This document shows, piece by piece, positions 59,339-64,000 of a stretch of DNA of 64,000 nt. The notes beneath the pieces are model-generated. The model was not told where the DNA came from. It did no database searches and saw only the letters and a list, made by a program, of their open reading frames with translations. The DNA is from Arthrobacter_H sp030452125 (GTDB taxonomy: Bacteria; Actinomycetota; Actinomycetes; Actinomycetales; Micrococcaceae), in NCBI GenBank assembly GCA_052379645.1, contig JBQSYU010000006.1; one strand, given 5' to 3'. Both the position numbers and the translations under genes were made by a program. The stretch's first letter is position 1; each line of letters begins with the position of its first letter.

Positions 59339-60157
59339 GTGCAGCAGAGTCCAAAATCCCCGCCGGGCAGTACCGATGCCTCCATCGCCGCTCTCTACCA
59401 CTATCCAGTCAAGGGCCTGTCCCCGCAGCCGCTCTCCGAGGTCGGGCTCCACGCCGGGCACGGCTTCCCCGACGACCGGATCTACGCACTCGCCCGGGCC
59501 GGGGGGAAGTACGTCCCGGACACGGCGCAGAACCTGGGCAAACAAAACTTCCACGTCCTGGCCCGTGACTTCGCGCTGGCCGGATTGCGCAGCCACTACG
59601 ACTCCTCCTCACGGACGATCTCTCTCACCCGCCCGCAGGGTGATGACGCAGAGGCGGTACACGCCGATCTGTCCACCTCCACCGGCCGCGACCGGTTGGC
59701 GTCGATGGTGGCCGAACTGCTGGGTCTGGCCGGGGACGCCGCGCCGGTCATCGCCCACGAATCCGGCCGGCGTTTCCCTGATCTGCTCTCCAAGGGCGAT
59801 GAGGAAGCCCAAGCCGTGTCCATCATCAACCTGGCCTCCGTCCGTGAACTGGCCCGGATCACCGGCGTCCCGGTGGACCCGCTGCGTTTCCGCGCCAACA
59901 TCTACCTCGACGGATTGCCGCCCTGGGCCGAACGGCACCTGCCGGGCCGTTCGATGCTGGCCGGAGGTGCCCGGCTGGAGGTCTTCCAGGAGATCGGCAG
60001 GTGCCCGGCCACCGAAGTGGATCCGGTGAGCTCGAAACGTGATCTGCCGGTCCTGCAATTGCTCCACGACGCCTTCGGGCACACCATCATGGGCGTCTAC
60101 GCCCACGTGCGGACCGATGGAACGCTCACCCGGGGCACTGCCGTCGTTCGGGAATAA
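59339..60157 (+). CDS. MOSC domain-containing protein
   Basis: 272-residue protein: MOSC N-terminal beta barrel (ALYHYPVKGLSPQPL) and a C-terminal MOSC domain (about 130-265) with RFRANIYLDGLPPWAE and the conserved Cys in IGRCPATEVDP that binds the molybdenum cofactor sulfur. It may be a molybdoenzyme component for reducing N-hydroxylated compounds. GTG start, leaderless, sharing a promoter region with the YdcF gene. Confidence 0.88.
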   Translation: MQQSPKSPPGSTDASIAALYHYPVKGLSPQPLSEVGLHAGHGFPDDRIYALARAGGKYVPDTAQNLGKQNFHVLARDFALAGLRSHYDSSSRTISLTRPQGDDAEAVHADLSTSTGRDRLASMVAELLGLAGDAAPVIAHESGRRFPDLLSKGDEEAQAVSIINLASVRELARITGVPVDPLRFRANIYLDGLPPWAERHLPGRSMLAGGARLEVFQEIGRCPATEVDPVSSKRDLPVLQLLHDAFGHTIMGVYAHVRTDGTLTRGTAVVRE

Positions 60158-60223
60158 CCATGGCCGGGACCGGGTGGGCAGGACTACGATCAAACCACGT
60201 CGACCCCCCGGATGGAGGCAGCA

Positions 60224-61702
60224 ATGACCGATCCCTCCACCGGTTCCCTGCGCACGGAGGCCTATATCGACGGCCGGTTCCGTCCCGCCGCCGGCGGGGC
60301 CACGTTCACGGCGCTCTCCCCCGCCACCGGTCAGCCGATTGCCCGGGTGGCCGCCTGCGGGCCCGCGGACGTCGATGCCGCCGTGGCCAGCGCCCGCACC
60401 GCCTTCGATTCCGGCGTCTGGTCCGATGCCGACCCCATCGAACGCCAGCAGGTGCTGCTGCGCCTGGCCGATCTCATCGAGGCGGCCACCGCCGAGCTGG
60501 CCGGGCTGGAATCGGTGGATGCGGGCCGTCCGCTGGCCGACTGCCACGAGTTCGACCTCCCCGACACGATCGGCACCATCCGCTGGTATGCCGAAGCCAT
60601 CGACAAGGTCTTCGGCAAGGTCGCCCCCACCGGGCCCGGGGCGCTGGGACTCATCGTCCGCGAGCCGATCGGTGTGGTCGGGGCGGTCCTGCCCTGGAAC
60701 TTCCCGGCCGCCATGCTCGCCTGGAAGATGGCCCCGGCCCTGGCCGCCGGGAATTCGTTGGTGGTCAAACCCCCCGAGTTGGCTTCCCTGTCCACCTTGC
60801 GGATCGCAGAACTGGCCACCGAGGCAGGCGTACCCGACGGGGTGTTCAACGTGGTTCCCGGGCTCGGGCCCGTTGCCGGGAAGGCCCTGGGCCTGCATAT
60901 GGACGTCGATATGATCTCCTTCACCGGTTCCACCTGGACCGGCCGGGAATTCCTGCGTTACGCCGCCGAGAGCAACCTGAAGAACATCACCTTGGAATGC
61001 GGGGGCAAGTCGCCGCAGATCGTGCTGGCGGATAACGCCGACCGCCTGCCCCAGGTGGCCGCCGATCTGGCCGAGGCCGCGTTCTGGGCTTCTGGGCAGA
61101 ACTGTTCGGCGGGTTCACGGATCCTGGTGCATGAATCGCTCAGGGCCGACTTCGTGGCCGAGCTGGTGCGCCAGGCCGGCCAGCGGATCGTCGGGGACCC
61201 CGCCGAACCCGAGACGATCCTCGGTCCGCTGATCGAGGCCGACGCGCTGGCCAGGGCCCTGCGTTTCATCGAAGATGCCCGCACGGCCGGGGCCCGGATC
61301 GCCGCCGGAGGACGGGCCCTGTTCGAAGACAGCGGCGGCTGGTATCTCGGCCCGACCGTCATCGACGAGGTCACCGCCGGGATGGCGATCGCCCGTGAGG
61401 AGGTCTTCGGCCCCGTCGTCGCGGTGATCGGGTTCCAGGACGAGGCCGAGGCGTTGGCCCTGGCCAACGACACCACCTACGGGTTGGCCGCGACCATCTG
61501 GTCCCACGACATCGATCGGGCCATCCGGCTGGCCCGTGGGGTGCGGGCCGGCACCGTGGCCGTCAACGGCTACAGCGAAGGCAACATCACCACCCCGTTC
61601 GGTGGCTACCGGGCCTCGGGCTTCGGGGGGCGCGACAACGGGTTGGAAGCCTTGGAACAGTACACCCAGCTCAAGACGATCTGGGTGACCGTCAGGTCGT
61701 GA
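60224..61702 (+). CDS. Aldehyde dehydrogenase family protein (PuuC-like)
   Basis: 492-residue NAD(P)-dependent aldehyde dehydrogenase: cofactor motif FTGSTWTG, catalytic Glu in ITLECGGKSP, nucleophile Cys in SGQNCSAGSR, and the end SEGNITTPFGGYRASGFGGRDN typical of gamma-glutamyl-gamma-aminobutyraldehyde/aminobutyraldehyde dehydrogenases. A GGAGG site precedes ATG 60224. Its end overlaps the convergent DUF202 gene by 11 bases. Confidence 0.9.
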   Translation: MTDPSTGSLRTEAYIDGRFRPAAGGATFTALSPATGQPIARVAACGPADVDAAVASARTAFDSGVWSDADPIERQQVLLRLADLIEAATAELAGLESVDAGRPLADCHEFDLPDTIGTIRWYAEAIDKVFGKVAPTGPGALGLIVREPIGVVGAVLPWNFPAAMLAWKMAPALAAGNSLVVKPPELASLSTLRIAELATEAGVPDGVFNVVPGLGPVAGKALGLHMDVDMISFTGSTWTGREFLRYAAESNLKNITLECGGKSPQIVLADNADRLPQVAADLAEAAFWASGQNCSAGSRILVHESLRADFVAELVRQAGQRIVGDPAEPETILGPLIEADALARALRFIEDARTAGARIAAGGRALFEDSGGWYLGPTVIDEVTAGMAIAREEVFGPVVAVIGFQDEAEALALANDTTYGLAATIWSHDIDRAIRLARGVRAGTVAVNGYSEGNITTPFGGYRASGFGGRDNGLEALEQYTQLKTIWVTVRS

Positions 61703-62024
61703 TGACCACGATCAGGGCCAGCACGCCCAGGATCATGACGGCGCCGGCGGTCCAGAAGATGGCGGCCACATCGGCCTCCAGGCGCCCCTCGGCGATGCCA
61801 CGGGTGCGGGCGGAGTAACGGCGGCGCTGCGTCACGTAGATGGACAGCGCCCCCAGGCCCCCCACGGCCACCAGGATCAGGATCGAGGGGCCGTAATGGT
61901 GCATCCAGCGCATGAACACGGCGCTGACCACGAACAGCGACAACGTGGTCCGGCCCCAGGACATGACGGTGCGTTCGGGTTGCAGTCCCGGGTCCTGGTG
62001 GCCGCGCGTGATGGGGATGGTCAT
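61692..62024 (-). CDS. DUF202 domain-containing membrane protein
   Basis: 110-residue protein with a basic/polar head (QPERTVMSWGRTTLSLFVVSAVFMRWM), three membrane helices and RRRYSARTRGIAEG between the second and third. It is the second of a typical pair with the YidH-like gene 8 bases upstream. ATG 62024 chosen by spacing after that gene. Confidence 0.8.
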   Translation of the reverse strand: MTIPITRGHQDPGLQPERTVMSWGRTTLSLFVVSAVFMRWMHHYGPSILILVAVGGLGALSIYVTQRRRYSARTRGIAEGRLEADVAAIFWTAGAVMILGVLALIVVITT

Positions 62025-62032
62025 CGAGGGAC

Positions 62033-62413
62033 CTATCCGGAGACGACGAGGACGACGACGATGACCGCCGCGGCCAGTGCCCCGCCGATGCCCAGCAGCG
62101 GCACGATCGCCGGGAACGGCAACGGACGGTGGTTGCGCATGCTCGACTCGATCCGCAGCCAGCGGAACACCGCCCCGGCACTGATCAGCAGACCCAGGCA
62201 GATGACCAGGATCGAGATGGCCTTGCGCAGGTCGGTGGGAAAGGCGTCGAAGGCGAAGGCCTCCAAGGCGATTCCACCGGCCAGGAAGGCCAGCGAAGTG
62301 CGGATCCAAGCCAGGAACGTGCGTTCGTTGGCCAGGGTGAACCGCGGGTCGGGTTCGTTGCCGCTGGGTAGCGCCTTGCGTGCCAGCCATCCGCGTTCGC
62401 CTTCGTCGGCCAC
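62033..62413 (-). CDS. YidH family DUF202 membrane protein
   Basis: 126-residue protein with the DUF202 signature LANERTFLAWIRTSLAFLAGGIAL and three membrane helices. GTG 62413 follows GGGAGG. TAGGAT at 62464-62469 (minus) is a likely -10. Function of the YidH/DUF202 pair is unknown. Divergent from the Clp gene. Confidence 0.85.
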   Translation of the reverse strand: MADEGERGWLARKALPSGNEPDPRFTLANERTFLAWIRTSLAFLAGGIALEAFAFDAFPTDLRKAISILVICLGLLISAGAVFRWLRIESSMRNHRPLPFPAIVPLLGIGGALAAAVIVVVLVVSG

Positions 62414-62535
62414 CGTCGTCCTCCCGCTGTTGCCCCAGCCGCCACCGGCTGCTCTCGCTGGAAATCCTACCGGTCACAGGCCTCGCCCGCCGGGTGGAAA
62501 CCGTGCGGGGAATAATGACGACCGCATCACGTTAA

Positions 62536-62583
62536 CTTGAGTGACATACACTCAGGTCTATACTTGAGCGTAAGACACTCAAG
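62536..62583 (+). promoter_or_regulatory. Two HAIR (HspR) elements and promoter of the Clp ATPase gene
   Basis: HAIR 1 is CTTGAGT-N7-ACTCAGG (62536-62556) and HAIR 2 is CTTGAGC-N7-ACTCAAG (62563-62583). The consensus is CTTGAGT-N7-ACTCAAG. TTGAGT (62537-62542), a 16-base spacer and TATACT (62559-62564) form the promoter embedded in the sites, so bound HspR would block it until heat shock. Confidence 0.88.
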
Positions 62584-62598
62584 TTCCTTGGAGGGAAA

Positions 62599-64000
62599 AT
62601 GCCAGCGTTCTTCGGACCCACCGGATCGGGAAGCGGCTCGTTTGATGACTTCCTGGCCCGCTACCTGCAGGGCCAGCGAGCCGCAGCCGCAGGCCGCCCC
62701 ATCGACATCACCCGGCTACTCAGCCGGCGCACGCACGAACTGCTCGGGCAGGCGGCGGCCTTCGCCGCCGAACACGGCCATGCCGAGGTCGACGCCCTGC
62801 ACCTGCTGCGGGTCCTCGTGGCCCAGGACGGGCCGGCCGCCCAGTTGCGGGCCGGCGGCATCGACGTGGAGGCCATCGCCCGCAACGCGGAACAGCGTCT
62901 GCCGCAATCCTCCGACCGCCCCACCGGCGGGGCCCCGGCACTGACGGCTTCGACCCAACGGGCCCTGCTCGACGCCCGCCAGGTCGCCCGCGCCTTCGGC
63001 TCGACCTACATCGACCCCGAGCACCTCTTCGTCGCCTTCGTCGTCAACCAGGACTCCCCCGCCGGGCAGGTCCTCGCCGCCTCCGGGGTGACCCCCGAAA
63101 CGTTGCAGAACATCGGGGCCGCCGCCCAGCAGGAAGCCTCCGGCCCCCAGGACGGCCCCGCGCAGACCGGGGCCCCGACCGATTCACCGACCCCGATGCT
63201 GGACACCTACGGCACGGATCTGACCGCACTGGCCCTCGAGGAGAAACTGGACCCCGTGATCGGCCGGCAGGAGGAGATCGAGCAGACCATCGAGATCCTG
63301 GCCCGTCGCATGAAGAACAACCCGGTGCTCATCGGCGAAGCCGGCGTCGGCAAGACCGCCGTCGTCGAGGGCCTGGCCCAGGCCATCACCGCCGATTCGA
63401 TCCCCGCCCAGCTGCAGGGCAAACGCGTCATCTCCCTGGACCTGCCGGGCATGCTCGCCGGCACCCGCTACCGCGGGGACTTCGAGGAACGCCTGACCAA
63501 GACCATGGACGAAATCGCGGCCGGGGACGGCGAGTACATCGTCTTCATCGACGAGCTGCACAACGTGGTCGGCGCCGGCGGCTCCGGGGAAGGCGGCATG
63601 GACGCCGGGAACATCCTCAAGCCGCGGCTGGCCCGCGGGGAACTGCGGCTCATCGGCGCCACCACGTTGGCCGAGTACCGCAGCGTGGAGAAGGACCCGG
63701 CATTGGAGCGCCGCTTCCAGCCCGTCACGGTCGGCGAACCCTCCCAGGAGGATTCCGTGAAGATCCTCACCGGTCTGGCCGGCCGCTACGCCGAACACCA
63801 CCAGGTGACCTATACCGAAGGTGCCCTGCGGGCCGCCGTCGACCTCTCCTCCCGCTATCTCACCGACCGTTTCCTGCCCGATAAGGCGATCGACCTGATC
63901 GACCAGGCCGGGGCGCGTCTGAGCCTGCGGCGCGGCCCGACCGTCGACGTCCAGGCGCTGCGCCGCGAGCTGGAGACCCTGCGCGAACGCAAGAACGACG
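62599..64000 (+). CDS. Clp-family AAA+ ATPase (ClpC/ClpB type), 3' end outside window
   Basis: Heat-shock protein-unfolding ATPase, 467 codons visible. An unusual Gly/Ser start (MPAFFGPTGSGSGSFDDF) precedes a Clp_N repeat domain (about 35-165), then the first AAA+ domain with Walker A IGEAGVGKTAVVEG, the pore loop GTRYRGDFEERL, Walker B YIVFIDELH, sensor IGATTLAEYR and arginine finger ALERRFQPV, then the start of the middle domain. GGAGGG precedes ATG 62599. The HAIR sites predict HspR control. Its short linker is more ClpC-like, but the end needed to decide is missing. Confidence 0.9.
   Translation, partial: MPAFFGPTGSGSGSFDDFLARYLQGQRAAAAGRPIDITRLLSRRTHELLGQAAAFAAEHGHAEVDALHLLRVLVAQDGPAAQLRAGGIDVEAIARNAEQRLPQSSDRPTGGAPALTASTQRALLDARQVARAFGSTYIDPEHLFVAFVVNQDSPAGQVLAASGVTPETLQNIGAAAQQEASGPQDGPAQTGAPTDSPTPMLDTYGTDLTALALEEKLDPVIGRQEEIEQTIEILARRMKNNPVLIGEAGVGKTAVVEGLAQAITADSIPAQLQGKRVISLDLPGMLAGTRYRGDFEERLTKTMDEIAAGDGEYIVFIDELHNVVGAGGSGEGGMDAGNILKPRLARGELRLIGATTLAEYRSVEKDPALERRFQPVTVGEPSQEDSVKILTGLAGRYAEHHQVTYTEGALRAAVDLSSRYLTDRFLPDKAIDLIDQAGARLSLRRGPTVDVQALRRELETLRERKND

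Noticed and set aside
1..64000. tRNA, rRNA, CRISPR array or riboswitch
   Set aside because: No tRNA-like cloverleaf ends, no rRNA stretches, no regularly spaced identical repeats and no recognisable riboswitch core were seen on reading both strands. A covariance-model scan was not possible here.

Overview
The window is high-GC, densely packed DNA from an actinobacterium. The best guess is Micrococcales, close to Micrococcaceae such as Arthrobacter, Citricoccus or Micrococcus. The signs are GC-rich third codon positions, frequent GTG starts, many start codons placed 6-7 bases after a TANNNT box with no ribosome site (leaderless transcripts), and paired HAIR (HspR) elements before a Clp ATPase. 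I could not fix a genus. No rRNA, tRNA, CRISPR array or complete insertion sequence was seen.

Layout. 1-3535 (minus): an osmoprotectant ABC operon (permease, ATPase with CBS domains, permease, binding lipoprotein cut by the window edge). 3835-5085: PfpI-like protein and Dps. 5099-11599: single housekeeping or stress genes, several leaderless and divergent (amidohydrolase, YggS, double-hotdog thioesterase, DoxX, PNPOx-like, SDR with TetR). 11596-19333 (minus): a six-gene glycan operon (sugar-binding lipoprotein, two permeases, GH35 beta-galactosidase, sulfatase, LacI repressor), divergent from a secreted 980-residue sialidase; the first permease carries a one-base frameshift. 22859-29654 (minus): L-2-hydroxyglutarate oxidase and a dipeptide ABC operon.

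30410-34352 is the most unusual stretch. An M20 amidohydrolase gene is broken in two. Its 5' part (34061-34352) and 3' part (30410-30879) flank about 3.2 kb of foreign DNA, and the middle of the gene is missing. The foreign segment holds a 3' fragment of mobC, a short HUH relaxase, an excisionase-like HTH protein, a 368-residue orphan with a DUF3039-like Cys-rich end, and an A/T-rich repeat-bearing non-coding block. It looks like the remnant of a mobilizable plasmid or element, and the HTH plus orphan pair is the best candidate for an undescribed system.

34388-42529: DUF6326 membrane protein, a NarL-type two-component pair, the lactate operon lutABC facing a GntR regulator with two TGGTCNGACCA operators, a macrolide-phosphotransferase-like kinase and an unknown lipoprotein. 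42629-54201: a cytoplasmic sialidase, a small lipoprotein, a Cys-rich (SufR-like) regulator facing a DoxX-like gene, gamma-glutamyltransferase, alpha/beta hydrolase, NYN protein, a stand-alone maltokinase-cap protein, VOC protein, RibD-like reductase and a glycerophosphodiester phosphodiesterase. 54410-64000: small unknown protein, glucose dehydrogenase, FMN lactate oxidase, GH3 hexosaminidase, YdcF and MOSC genes sharing a 39-bp bidirectional leaderless promoter, aldehyde dehydrogenase, two DUF202 proteins and a Clp ATPase running off the end.

Together the genes suggest a heterotroph that takes up osmoprotectants, peptides and sugars, strips sialic acid, sulfate and galactose from host-type glycans, and oxidises lactate by two routes.
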